Shown here in pieces: positions 21,373 through 32,185 of a stretch of DNA of 64,000 nt. A program made the translations under genes and the position numbers. The stretch is from NCBI RefSeq assembly GCF_003711515.1, contig NW_021167083.1:751464-815463 (forward strand), written 5' to 3'. The notes under the pieces are model-generated. The model saw only the letters and a list, made by a program, of their open reading frames with translations. It made no database searches and had not been told where the DNA came from. Position 1 is the stretch's first letter. Each line of letters opens with the position of its first letter. This DNA is from Sodiomyces alkalinus F11 (Eukaryota > Ascomycota > Sordariomycetes > Glomerellales > Plectosphaerellaceae).

Positions 21373-23141
21373 GGTGTAGTATGGATGAGGGACCGGATTC
21401 GCTAGGGGTGTGTTGGGGGAGAGAGGGAGAGAGGGAGAGATGGGAAGGATGGATGGATGGATGGATCAAAGTAAGATATGGTAGGGAGAAATCCAAGCAA
21501 AACCCAATAACCCACTGGAGCTATCTGATTTGTTTCTAGAAGGATACCTCGAGTTGGGATATGGCTTCCAGGCATGAACGGGGAGGGTATAAACCGTATA
21601 AATCAAGGAGTATCCGGGATAAGACGTTAAGGGGCAAAGAAAGAAAAAAGAAGAGAAGAAACTCACACTCTCTCAAAGCCCCTCATAGCCCGCCCAGTAT
21701 ACGTGAGTCAAATCTGTTATCTGAAGTAGCCTGACCTGCAGATTATATGTATGTTTTATGCAGTTCGTACAGAGGGGATGAGGTGTCGGTCTTGGTCTGC
21801 GGCTGACTCGGGCGATTTCATCCGAATGTGATTGTCGTCGAGAACAATATGAAGAACCAACGCCCTCGGATCAGCCGTTTATGCGTGGGCCCAGGATGGC
21901 ATAAGATGAAGAAATGAAGGAATTAAACGAGAGAAATGAGTGGCGGGAAAGTTCATGTATAAACACAATTTTAGGAAGAAAAGAAATTCATTTTTTAATT
22001 CATTTTCTGTTGATGAGCCCAGGTGCGACGCAACGTGATGTGATCGTCGTGAGTCCTAGGATTTATCAGGCCAATTATTCTTTCGTACGAAGAACCTTGG
22101 TATCAGTACCTAGCCTAGGTACCTACATTACGGGGTATCCATATGGTCCATCTCGGTCAGATATACACCGGGCCCTGTGTTCGGTGAGAACAATTGGTGA
22201 CAAAGTGCCCCTTGTTCCCCCACCTCATTCAAACCCCTTCTTCCCTTTCCATTGTTCCAGAACAGCGGACTCTCTCGAGAAATTCATTGGAAACGTGCGG
22301 ACTTTTCTACATTCTCGTGTAATAACCTGTTCCACCCAGAATACGGTTGACCTACGTTGTACTGGGTGCTGACCCAACGCTTGACTCATAAACCCAACGT
22401 CTACGTACAACTATGCATCTGGCTACCTGTAGGTATTTCGGCAAACGGTGCAAGTCCTATTCGGTAGTGCCGTGGGACGGCTAACATGGAGTCAATCCTC
22501 CTTACTATCTCCTCTTCTTCCATCTCTTGCTCTGGTCATAAGCAATGCCAACGGCAGCGACCCGATAGCTGGTGAAGAGGCAGAGGCTAGCAGCAGCTTG
22601 TCTTGTTCTCCTGCTCTGTGCCAAGTTCCTGCGCAGTGGATAGGGCGGGCGGGACGTAAGCCGTTTCTTATGCGACGGCCAGGCATGTTTCGACCAAATC
22701 ATAGACCGGCAATACGACACCATCTCAGCCTCCCCGGAACCGGCTTTCAAAGAGCAACGCCGCGAGTGCCTTGGGAAATGGCGCCTGGAGCGCACGTGTC
22801 GCTCGGGGCAGGTTGATCGTGACGAGCCTCAGAGTGCAAGCTCGGAGGAGCCTTGGACGGTTTCCTTTTCCCTTAAGGTGCCTTCGCCTTAGGCGTATCC
22901 CGTCCTGCCGTATGTATGTGATGATCGGTTGGCTACATCGTCTCCGGAAGGTCCTCGTAGCGTTTCTCGATATCCCCAGCCGGTGGGGTAACGGCAAGTT
23001 TCGCAGGCTGCTTCGCAAATGACCCCGTGTCGAACCTGACAGGGTAGTGGTGATAGGTCCCCATGTAACCACCCCGCGTGCCTAACCAGCGACCGACGAT
23101 CTTCGGAATGCGGAAAACAGCATGTACCGATGTTATTTGTC
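21373..23141. other. Intergenic, no gene recognised
   Basis: These 1.8 kb lie between the STE14 start and the TMEM170-like 3' end. They contain a gagaggga / ggatggatgg microsatellite at 21,418-21,466 (in the STE14 5' flank), a short repeat at about 22,108-22,135, and mixed sequence after that. Small frames around 22,450-23,100 show no family resemblance or coding-like composition. Confidence 0.45.
21418..21466. repeat. GAGAGGGA and GGAT microsatellites
   Basis: Two adjacent simple repeats lie just upstream of the STE14 start codon, gagaggga units followed by four ggat(g) units. They are probably in the promoter or 5' UTR. Confidence 0.7.
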
Positions 23142-23684
23142 TCAAAGCGCGCCCTGGATAGAGAAGGACGAGATGATAAGGACGAGAACGTTGATAAGAC
23201 CCCAAAGGGCGGGTAGCCAGGTCGACATGGAGAAGAAACCTGCGTTGTAAACGGCGGCAAGTCTACATATCAGGGTGAACCAAGTCGGAAAATCAGCAAA
23301 GTAAGACACCGCATGGCAGAAATAAACAACCCCCCGGGGTAAAGAAAAGGTCCGCTAGGTTGCTCGTACGTACATCACGCCGACAATGCTACCGGCTATG
23401 AGTCCCTGCACCATGGCGACGCTGACGTAGATGATGGGCGCCACCCAGAGATGCACCCGGGAGCGTTTTTTGCCGCCTTGCATGGCGATGGCGATGGCGG
23501 CGGCCGCCAGATGGACCGCCGCATAGAAGATGATGGTCCAGAGGACGGTGAAGCGCCATATGTCGCTGAGATAGTACAGGCTCCAGCGGTGATCGCCTGT
23601 CAGGTCTCTGGGTTGGAGCGACAGGGACGGGAAGGGCGGCGTTATGTAGTTGGGCGGAGGGTAGTCGGGCGCTCTCTGGGACAT
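23142..23684 (-). CDS. Small TMEM170-like integral membrane protein
   Basis: Two exons on the minus strand (23684-23374 and 23262-23142; donor gtacgt) encode 143 residues. Three strong hydrophobic segments are visible: FTVLWTIIFYAAVHLAAAAIA, IIYVSVAMVQGLIAGSIVGV and LPALWGLINVLVLIISS. The second exon ends with a conserved fungal block (AGFFSMSTWLPALWGL...SFSIQGAL). Topology and size fit the TMEM170 family, whose animal members affect ER and nuclear-envelope shape; the function here is only inferred. An earlier non-ATG extension (to 23,720) exists in frame, but the first true ATG is at 23,684. A short out-of-frame ATG nine bases upstream could affect initiation. It is divergent from PEX8. Confidence 0.65.
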
Positions 23685-24125
23685 TTCTCTTTCCCATTCC
23701 TTTTGGCGGAAGTGGGCCACGAGGATCTATGCAGTCTTCTGTGTGTGCGTGCGTGCGTGCTCTTCTTTCTAAGTACGTGAAGATGCGAAGTATCAAAATC
23801 GAGGATCGCAAACGAGGAAAGTATGGGTAAGGGAAGGTACCTTACGTAAGGTTTGTACAAGTGATTAGGTAATTGCATTGTCTTGGGGTGGGGTGTTCTA
23901 GAAGAGCTTAGGGAGTGGCTTTATCAGGGATCAGCTGCCTCGGTAAAAACCCCCCAAGCTGTCTACCTAACAACGTAGTCTCACAGAATCGCGACAACCA
24001 ACAGTACCGAGGGAAACATCAATTCAATCATCTACTTCGCACATTGCCATCCATATCGACAGCACCCCGACCGCACCCAGACAGCACCCAGACCGCACAG
24101 CGTCAGATACAACAACAGACACGCC
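23685..24125. promoter_or_regulatory. Divergent promoter region, TMEM170-like / PEX8
   Basis: These 441 bp separate two divergent starts. They contain a tgcgtgcgtgcgtg run near 23,742-23,760 and one copy of the ggtaccttacgtaagg short repeat at about 23,836. No specific factor site is claimed. Confidence 0.45.
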
Positions 24126-26291
24126 ATGCCGGCGGACAGACTCCTCAATACGGTCCTGCAGCTTTACCGATCCGTCCACGATGATGCCAAGACGGATCAG
24201 ATTGTCGGCTCAACGACCAGCCTACTAACCACTCTCTCGAACCCGCTCAACATCGGCGTCCTCACATCCCAACTCCTCACAGCGCCTGCTATCTGGAATC
24301 GTCGCGATGGGCTCCGAACGAGCTTGCGCATCATCGGCATCTACAACACCGCCGCCATCCGCGTCCGAGACCAAGGCTCCGAACCGTCCTCCCAGCCCCA
24401 TCCCCATCCCCAGCCCCAGCACCCATACCCCGGTTATCCCCGTCACCTCCGTCTCGAGGAGTGGACACGTGCCGTCGCCAAAGGGACCGACGACCGATCG
24501 AGTCGCTGGAAGCATCTGCTCGTTCTGACGGGCGTCCTCATGGGGATGGAGGGAAACGGAAGCGAAAGTCGCACCTTGTCGAGCGGCCTTCGGAACACGC
24601 TGCAGCAGGCCGTGGTGACGGCTGCCAACTTGGCGCTGGAGACGGTCCCTCGAGACGGTCCATTGGCGGCGCCGTCGATTGTCCTGGCGCTCAACTATGC
24701 GTTTCCCCTTCTGTCCGAGGTGCAAAGGAGCTCAATAAACGGCGATGCCTTGCTGCCGCTCTCGGTCCAGGCTATTACAGGGGACGAGGGCTTTCAGCAG
24801 GGTGACTTCCTCACATTAATTAACAGGGACGTTCACGAGGTCGGACAGCAGCTTCATTGGGCGCCGGAGACACCGTCGTTTCACCGCCTGCAGTCTCTCG
24901 AGGCGAAGCCCCTCATGGCGGGTATGGGACCTCTCTCGAAGTTGGCGGCCTTCGCGGTCGAGCATGCCGCCAACCCGTCGGTGGTCTTGGGGGCTCATAA
25001 TGCGTTATTGGACTTTAGTCGATCTGTCATGCAACAATGGAGAACAAACAAACTCTCCGGAGTTGACCCGTCTGGAGAACCCCTCCGCTTGACCCCTAAC
25101 GCCCTGCAGGTCACCACGCCCGTACTTTGGCAGACTCTGCAGAAGATCCTCTATGCGACAGTCACCGTTTTGCAAGCGGTTGTGGCACGCAGCCTGTTAG
25201 ACTCCAGGTTGAGGAGCGATCAGGTCGCACCCGGCTTGGCAGACGGCACGCTGCGCATATTGCGCAATCTGTTCTTCATCGGATCGCGCAACGAGAACAG
25301 CGCCTTCCAGACCTATTCCTTCACCTACCTCACCTCCCTCGACGTCATGGCACGATATCCCGGGGCAAGCACCGCCTTCTTGTCGTCGCTCAAACCGGCC
25401 GCACATTCCAGTGCCGGTGCCGACGACGACTTCCTCCGCCGGACTCTCGACCTGTTCTACCTCAACGTGGCCGAACACTTGCCGCTGCACATGCCGACAG
25501 AGGCATGCGACGAGCTGATCGTCCAGCCCGCCACCGCGTACCTGACCCAGAACAGCGCCCCGTCGTCCCTGACGGTCCAGCTCTTCGAGGCCTCCCACAG
25601 CGCAATCCTCTCCGTGCTCGCCTGTCCGCACAACAGCCCCCTCACCCTCCGACTCGTGCCCTTCTACGTCGACACCCTCTTCGCCTCCTTCCCCGCCCAC
25701 ATCTCCCCGCGCCAGTTCCGGATCGCCTTCCGCACCGTCATGCGGATCGTCTCCCCTCCCTTCCCCATCTCCGTCACCGAACCGCACCTGTCCGAGACGC
25801 TTCTCGAGATGGTACGGTTCCGCGCCTTGACTGCCGACACGGCGCCCCTGCGACCGAGGCCCGGAGGGGATGGGAACCAGGGACAGCAACAACAAGGAGA
25901 GGAGCAGGAGCAGGAGCAGGAGCAGCAGAAGCAGAAGCAGAAGCAGAAGCAGAAGCAGAATCTCCTGTCGGAGCAAAGCTCCCTCGTGCTGACGCTCATC
26001 GACGCCCTCCCGTTCCTGCCGCTGCCGCTGGTCGAGGACTGGCTGACCACCACGGCCCAGACCATGAACGGCATTGCCGACCACGTGATGCGCGAGCCTG
26101 TCAAGGCGCGGTTCTTGGAAGTCCTCGTGAGCGGGGAGTTGGATGTCGAGAGGGCGTCTATCGGCGTTGCCTGGTGGGGGACGAAGGGGGGGAAGGATCT
26201 CGTCTTGGGCCGGGCGCCCCGTATGGCCCGGCAGGAAGAAGTTATGATGAGCGGTGCTATTGCGGCGGAGGAGAGGACAAGTAAGCTGTGA
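24126..26291 (+). CDS. PEX8: Intraperoxisomal peroxin Pex8
   Basis: A single exon encodes 721 residues. The N-terminus (MPADRLLNTVLQLYRS, NPLNIGVLTSQLLTAPAIW and SLRIIGIYNTAAIRV) matches filamentous fungal Pex8. The protein ends in SKL, a perfect type 1 peroxisomal targeting signal, as expected for Pex8, which is carried inside the organelle. Pex8 links the docking and RING subcomplexes of the importomer on the lumenal face and helps cargo release from Pex5. Most of the chain is predicted helical. Residues about 587-613 form a Gln/Glu/Lys repeat encoded by (cag gag)n and (aag cag)n triplets, an insertion likely to vary in length. No intron is needed. It is divergent from the TMEM170-like gene. 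Confidence 0.88.
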   Translation: MPADRLLNTVLQLYRSVHDDAKTDQIVGSTTSLLTTLSNPLNIGVLTSQLLTAPAIWNRRDGLRTSLRIIGIYNTAAIRVRDQGSEPSSQPHPHPQPQHPYPGYPRHLRLEEWTRAVAKGTDDRSSRWKHLLVLTGVLMGMEGNGSESRTLSSGLRNTLQQAVVTAANLALETVPRDGPLAAPSIVLALNYAFPLLSEVQRSSINGDALLPLSVQAITGDEGFQQGDFLTLINRDVHEVGQQLHWAPETPSFHRLQSLEAKPLMAGMGPLSKLAAFAVEHAANPSVVLGAHNALLDFSRSVMQQWRTNKLSGVDPSGEPLRLTPNALQVTTPVLWQTLQKILYATVTVLQAVVARSLLDSRLRSDQVAPGLADGTLRILRNLFFIGSRNENSAFQTYSFTYLTSLDVMARYPGASTAFLSSLKPAAHSSAGADDDFLRRTLDLFYLNVAEHLPLHMPTEACDELIVQPATAYLTQNSAPSSLTVQLFEASHSAILSVLACPHNSPLTLRLVPFYVDTLFASFPAHISPRQFRIAFRTVMRIVSPPFPISVTEPHLSETLLEMVRFRALTADTAPLRPRPGGDGNQGQQQQGEEQEQEQEQQKQKQKQKQKQNLLSEQSSLVLTLIDALPFLPLPLVEDWLTTTAQTMNGIADHVMREPVKARFLEVLVSGELDVERASIGVAWWGTKGGKDLVLGRAPRMARQEEVMMSGAIAAEERTSKL
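25885..25962 (+). repeat. CAG/GAG/AAG triplet microsatellite within PEX8
   Basis: This imperfect hexamer run (caggag then aagcag) encodes alternating Gln-Glu and Gln-Lys. It keeps the frame of PEX8. Confidence 0.8.
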
Positions 26292-27428
26292 GGCTGCGAT
26301 TTTCTTTCGGGGAGTCTTTGGTTTTAAGTGAAGCGGATGTGGCGCATTTGTAAACGGGTTATAGCAACATGGCAGATCAAACAAGGCGGCAAGCGGTTCT
26401 ATCGCCCTTGGGAGAAACCAGTAGAAGTAGATTTCCCAGTCTACTCATCCACTGATTCAGATTATAGATTATATCTGTCATAGCGGATGTTATGCTCCTC
26501 GAAGTTTTGTGCCCCCCTCATGGATACAAACAGTGGCCTGATAAAAGGACCGAAGCATTTTCTTCCCATACGAAAGCTCCAATCCCGTCTAACTCAAAAA
26601 AGAACCCTCATCCAGCCTCGTCATCTCATCTCTAGCGAATCCTATCCATTGGAATGCAAATTTCTTCCTCCTGCGTCGAGACGGCCTGCCCACTATCATG
26701 AATGCCAAAGATCTCGCAGATCCAAGTAACATCTTTAGAATAGTCTACTTGCTGCGGCCTGTCCGTTATCTGGCTCCCCTATCCGTTAGTTGGCACCGAG
26801 GCTTGACAGAACAACGGGTTTAATGCTAATGTTGTATTATAGGTGGCAAGAGCGTATGAGCTACCTATTGTTGACAAAGTGTTGAACAAAGTGATCCAGA
26901 AACTCCTCCGACTACTCTTGTCGCCTGTACCCGCCTGGCCCGGCGTAATAAACATCTCTCTCTCTCCTTACATCTTTCGTCAATGCTTTGATGCAATGGG
27001 TATATGCTATGCGTTGTCTTGCTATGCGAGAACACACGCTTGAAAATGGAGCTTCCTGTCAAGTTTGCTCTCCACATGCCCGGGCCGCCTAGAGACCGTT
27101 CGCGATGGGTACGTAGCATATAGTAAGAAGTAGCATGAAAGCAGGTTCGTCGTCCAGAGGTGCTGAACTTTTGTTTCAGGATGACCACATCCTTCGTCAT
27201 CCCTCAACAATGGGAATCGACTCCTGCCTCCGAGGGCAGGGATGGACAAGGTGTGTTGCGTCGCCATGTTTGCCCACCCACCGCGGATGTCATCGAGCCG
27301 AATGACGACTGCCCCGAGCCCATTCCATTAGATCAAGGGCCGTGTCGCCCGAACGCCCTGCCGGATACCCCAGTACTCCCGGTCCCCAAACTCCCAACCG
27401 AAAATGACCCGCGGGGAAGGGGTTGTAT
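26292..27428. other. Intergenic, tail-to-tail
   Basis: These 1.1 kb lie between the PEX8 and transporter stop codons. No coding family, repeat cluster or RNA was recognised. Confidence 0.45.
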
Positions 27429-28806
27429 TCATTTCCGGCTCTTGCGGTCCAGCTCGACCTTGCTGTACCAGGCGGCGCCCACCATGGTCAGAACCATACC
27501 AGTGCCGTTGAACAAGTGAACCTCGACGCCGCCGAAGGCAATGATACCCAGCAGCACCGTCAAGCACTGCTTCAGGTTGCCGCACACGCTAATGGTCAGG
27601 GCACCGGCGACCTTGTTGGTCTGGAAGGAGGCGACGTTGAGGGCGAAGGCCAGCATGCCGTTTCCGAGAAGGGCGATGAGGGTCCAGGTAGCAATGTTGC
27701 CCTGGGAGCGCATCTGCGACACGCCGCCAAACTCTCCCGCGACGAAGGCGCACACCAGAGACTGGAGTGCCGCATACGGCGACATGCGCAGCAGGACTTC
27801 CATGGCCGGGAGGGCCAGGGGGCCTGTCATGATGCGATTGGTCGCAACGGTCTGTCGGAGGCAAACTCAGTTAGTACTCTGTTGGTGCGATGTGCTCGCA
27901 ATATGCGAAAATGATGTTGCGCGCCCTCCCGAGGGCATTATTGCAAGGACACAGAAGTTCGTACCTTAATTGCGGCAAGAATAACACCCGCAAAAGTCAA
28001 CAGGAAACCCAGGTCGGTGAAGGTGTATTCTCCGATGGTCGTCAGTGCGGCACCGAGCATGATTGGCACAAGAGTCAGGTAGGTGATGAATTCGTATGTT
28101 CTGGAATAGACGACGCGGTAGATGAGAACGGTAAAGACGGGCACCGAAGTCCTAAGGACTTGATAGAACGGTACTGAGACCATCGCGCTGAGACGGGGAT
28201 TAGCATATGCTCGCGGGAAGCGACTCGGAAAGGGAAGGAAGAGTGGTTCGGGCTGGTGCCAGGTCATTGGTGCGACATACAGAGACAGGTTAGAGACGGC
28301 AATGTTGATGGTGAAGAGCAAGCTGAAAGCCAGGAGAATGAGGTTCTCACGCCTGCCAAGGCGGGACATGCTGAAGTAGTTCAACTGAAGGAGACCATAG
28401 CAGCCGAGACTGGCGCAGGTGGCATGGAGCGCGGTCAAGAGCCAGGGGAAAGGGAACTGGAGAAATTCGCCCCCGTCAGCAAGATACGAGAATAGCAAGG
28501 GAGAAGAAGAAAAATGGAAAAAGAGAGCGGCGGAGGACATACAACACCCAACACCAACTTGTTGTACAGGGTCAAGACCAAGCTGCAGAGAAAGTAGGCG
28601 CTTAGCCAGGCGAACTTGACCTGGGGCGAGGTGGAGTATTCGACGGGCTTTGTCGGCCTGTCGTCTGTGTTTTGGGCTTGGACCACGCCGGCACGGGCTT
28701 CGAGATCGTAGCTGTCGCCCTCATCCTGCTTCTCGTCGCCGTTGAGGAGGCGGTGGGCTTCCTCGCTACGGCGAGCCTCCAGTTTAATGCCTTCCTGATC
28801 CGACAT
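27429..28806 (-). CDS. Triose-phosphate-translocator family (DMT) transporter
   Basis: Four exons on the minus strand (28806-28543, 28456-28281, 28187-27965, 27851-27429) encode 361 residues. Donors are gtatgt, gtatgt and gtacga. The first ~60 residues are a hydrophilic cytosolic tail rich in Glu and Asp. Ten membrane segments follow. Characteristic TPT blocks are visible: LYNKLVLGVFPFPWLLTALHATCAS, AVSNLSLAMVSVPFYQVLR and the C-terminal FNGTGMVLTMVGAAWYSKVE. The family exchanges phosphorylated sugars or nucleotide sugars across organelle membranes. In fungi these are mostly Golgi or ER proteins of unknown substrate, and none is claimed here. The start ATG at 28,806 precedes MSDQEGIKLEARRSEEAHRL. 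Confidence 0.85.
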
Positions 28807-29057
28807 TGTTTCGGCCGTGCAGTGCGGTATGTCGGTCTTTTCCGGTCCGATAATGATATAAAGAAGCACGCCGGCAGGTGTGTGGTTGTAGAAGAAGAAA
28901 TCAAGGCAACGATTTCCAGGGTATAGTAGGTGGGATGGCGTCGACGAGGAGGCGGACGCAGAAGTCGGACTTGACGAGTATAAATCGAAAGTAGCGAAAG
29001 AACTCCCCTTCAAAGGAGTGCTTGGGGCGGCGAAGAAAAAGATGGTCGAATGGATAG

Positions 29058-29110
29058 GAATGCTAGAATGCTAGAATGCTGGAATGCTGGAATGCTGGAA
29101 TGCTAGAACG
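29058..29110. repeat. GAATGCTAGAATGCT minisatellite
   Basis: About six consecutive gaatgctrga units (gaatgctaga and gaatgctgga) in tandem, with no coding role visible. Confidence 0.8.
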
Positions 29111-29474
29111 CTTCACTCCAAGGACGGGTCGACCTCGAGTACGATGATGATGCCGAGATGTCGGCGGATAGAAAGGTGTCGGTATCTAAGAATAGTTGGA
29201 TTGCGTACTTTACGACGCGTTCCACGAAACGAAAGTTATTCAGCAGACAATCGAGGGGAAGAAGGGGAGGCGAGGATCAAAGAGAAAGAAAAAAGGACAA
29301 GGGGAAGAAACGAGGATACACGGGCCCCTGGTGGAGTTGCGAAAAGGGGAAGATAGGACATGGGATATCCTCAAGGATTGGGCGGCGTGGAGCAAGGCAA
29401 GTCAACGGATGAGGTACAAAAGTGACAAGGATGTGGGGATGCTGGTAATGAGCCTGTAATGAGGCTCGTGTGGA

Positions 29475-29536
29475 ATGTGGGCAAATGGGCAAATGGGCAA
29501 ATGGGCAAATGGGCAAATGGGCAAATGGGCAAATGG
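29475..29536. repeat. Octamer GGGCAAAT tandem repeat
   Basis: Seven to eight exact copies of gggcaaat follow each other without spacers. The short unit and missing spacers make this a microsatellite, not a CRISPR array. Confidence 0.9.
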
Positions 29537-29875
29537 AGGGTCAGAACTGGGGCCTTGACAGTCGGGCTAACGAATAAAAGCAGCCTGTCATGTGCTTATA
29601 AGGAACAGTCGTTAGCGGCTCACCTGGGCGGCTTACCTGGGCGGCTTCCTTAGGGAGGCACTAAATTGGTACATTGGGGGAGCGAGGCTCTTGGTAAAAG
29701 CAGAAAAGCACCGATACATTCACTTCAAATTTAGAGTAATTACCTTACCTATGACGCGTGGAGGAAAGAGCGTTATTGAATGATACCTGAAGGTACCTGA
29801 ACCAAGGTGCCTAATAATTGACACAGCCCTATCTCTTTCCGTATTGCACTTAAGGGACTGCATGATATTAGTAAG

Positions 29876-29912
29876 CACCTAGGTACCTATATAAGGCTAC
29901 TAGGTAGGTATG
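29876..29912. repeat. Dispersed ACCTAGGTACC short repeat
   Basis: Contains agcacctaggtacctata and ctaggtaggtatggtaggt, the same family as the cluster at 11,817-11,893. Confidence 0.6.
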
Positions 29913-30809
29913 GTAGGTGCGAATTCGAATGCAGGAAAGAAACCAGGAGCGATGGAATATCGGTGCTTTTCCAGTCCTGTGCTGGTATTCTTGGCAGATT
30001 CGTCATTCATGCTCGACCTCCGTTGCCCGTTTCCTTTGGTAGTGCCTCTAGGTACACTATAATGACGGTGATCAGTCATACGATATTCGTACTTCCCGCG
30101 TGTTGTACTTTGCTCGAGTAGAGGAGACATCGTCGTTGTATTTTCCTTAAGCCCGATCTCCTTCCTCTCTACATTGGTATTTGGCTGACTTTTGCTGCAT
30201 GCCGACAAGTGTTTGGGAGTCGATGATCTGGAGAGAGTTTGAGGAGCACGAGTACTAATTATCCGTTGCCCTGAAGAGGGAACGTAATTACGCCTATCGT
30301 TGACTATATAAGGCAGGATCAGCAGCTCCTGGCATCTAAGCCGTCCGATGTATATGGTACCTGCCTACGAAGATTCGTACATGCGCGAAGTATCTGCTTT
30401 CAGGGTAAGGTGTCTTACATAAGGTAATAAGCATAATAAGCACCTTACTTGTTGGTAACTACTAAAATTTCCATTTCAAACACTCCGGAGCCTGACTGTT
30501 CACAAGGGAAGTCGTCCTCTCCTCTCCACCAAGGTACAGTACCTACCTTACTTTAAGAAGTATTTGCAGGTTGCTTAAGGTATATCAGTGAAATCGGCAC
30601 CAGACGTTAACCGCGATGGACTGACAACAGCATGTACCTACCTTACAACGTAGGTATCCGTACAAACAGTTGGGAACTGTCCCTGTGTGGGGCTCCCTCT
30701 CTTGGCAGCCGCGTAATCTCCCCAATCTTGGGTGGCTTCGCGACCAGGCCGTTTCTGGGTAAGACCTCCAAAGATCCACTTTCTTCTTCTTGGCTGCTTC
30801 CAAACTCAT

Positions 30810-31300
30810 CATCGCGTTCTTCTCCCGTCCCAGCTTCGTGAAGGGAATGTTCGACAGTCATTAAAACCGGTTGACAGTAACAGGCAGATGGATCCATATA
30901 ACCCCGGAGTGTTCTGACCACCGGGCAAGACGAGGCAGCTCTTTGACCTCATATCCCCGGGATTTTGGCCTCTTCCTCCAGAACGTACTGGGAAATGCAT
31001 AAGCATTTGAAGTAACGGTCAGCGATTGCGCATGGTTCACCGTCATCCAATCCCACGCCGAGTTTATTAGACGTTCCATCAGAAGCCACCAGAGAGAGGG
31101 CCGACCAGACAGTTGGGCTGGTCCTATAAAGGGCCACTCCAAGTCAACAACACCACTGACAGTGAGATCCTGTCTGCTTCTCAAAAAAACAAATTCTGCT
31201 ACGCCCAGATCGTCGAGATGATCTTGAAGTCGGAACGATCGTAGTCCTTGTGAATGAGCTTCCATAGGGCATTGTAGGAGCCATAGAGAAGTTGTTATCA
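30810..31300 (-). pseudogene. Frameshifted APH/kinase-like phosphotransferase pseudogene
   Basis: On the minus strand, blocks of the large fungal APH-type (aminoglycoside-phosphotransferase-fold) family appear in the right order but in different frames. YNALWKLIHKDYDRSDFKI lies near 31,288-31,230. LTVSGVVDLEWPFIGPAQL and SLWWLLMERLINSAWDW lie near 31,185-31,055. GEPCAIADRYFKC...VLEEEAKIPG lies in a second frame to about 30,950. ELPRLARWSEHSGVIWIH lies back in the first frame, and GFNDCRTFP in a third. At least three frameshifts and in-frame stops break the chain, and the N-terminal lobe is not recognisable. The VDLEW block holds the metal-binding aspartate of the fold. Unlike the transposons beyond 51.9 kb, decay here is by indels, not CpA-to-TpA change. 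Identification rests on remembered family motifs. Confidence 0.6.
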
Positions 31301-32185
31301 GCGAGCTGGCAGGGGGCGTTATTTGGATGAAAGCCTGATACCCACTCATAGAGGCGACCACTTCGATGTCGAAAGCTACGTACTGCACATTTTAAGTTCT
31401 CTGCCCAGTGTATCTTACCTTGGTTTGGGCGTAGGCGATGTCCGTCTTACCCGGTAACATAAATGCAGATGTCAGACTATTGGCGCCATCATATGCTTCT
31501 AGAGATGATCCAATCCATGGTTCGTCCCCGTCCCTACGCAATATCTTCGACAGGGCCGTTTAACCACGTTCTCCGCTGTCAATTCTGCTCATACCTTGCC
31601 TTTGTATTGTCGAGTTCAGGTCTTTTCAGACTTGGTTCGTTTACCTGTGCAAAAAAAGAAGGGGTACGAGAAACAGACATAGCCGGAAATACACCTAGAT
31701 TATATTTCTCTGTCATGTCCCATCCGTGATGGCAATAAAGGCCCGTCTCGCTCGTCAAGTCGCCAGAAAGTCTTCGAGGAACCCTCAAAAACACGAGGTC
31801 GAAATGCTCGAGATGCTCGAATTCAGGTCCGGGTATGGTTCTACGGGGTGTAGTCTGTATATCAGCCATCGTGTAAGCCTCCCCCCTAAGAAAGTAACTT
31901 TCTCGCCAACTGTGTTGCCCCTATACAACAAACTGCAGTCGCAAACACACAACAACGATCTTTTGCTCTTTTCTTTTTCTCTCCCCTTCCCCCTTTACTC
32001 GGATCTGTGAGGTGTGCAAAAACCGCGACGGTTCGATCTCCGTTCGCCACCGTTTCCGCCTGGAAAGCGGTTCAGATAGGTGGCTTGACTGGTGAAAAAG
32101 CGCCCCGTTCACCCTCCACCTCTCCGCCATCGTCAAACTGGACCTACCCAGGTGTCTCAACCCACCCACTCTCTCCAGGTATACA
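31301..32185. other. Intergenic, possible remains of pseudogene 5' part
   Basis: This is the upstream flank of the APH pseudogene and the promoter side of the glycosyltransferase gene. A 96-codon minus-strand frame at 31,579-31,869 has no recognised family. A pyrimidine-rich stretch at 31,970-32,000 fits a promoter or 5' UTR for the downstream gene. Confidence 0.4.

Larger units (their letters stand above)
28807..30809. other. Intergenic with tandem and dispersed repeats
   Basis: Part of a 3.4-kb gene-poor stretch upstream of the TPT transporter. It holds two minisatellites (listed separately) and several TACCTTAGGTA units (29,743-29,812, 29,876-29,912, 30,405-30,450, 30,531-30,580). No intact gene was recognised. 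Confidence 0.5.

Noticed and set aside
21914..23072. Several frames of 80-150 codons on both strands
   Set aside because: No recognisable domain, no consistent splice structure, and overlapping frames on both strands.
25197..26384. 395-codon minus-strand frame opposite PEX8
   Set aside because: Poly-Leu stretch is the complement of the CAG/AAG microsatellite; the plus strand carries the conserved protein.
29475..29536. Possible CRISPR-like direct repeats
   Set aside because: Eight-base units without spacers in a eukaryotic genome; this is a microsatellite.
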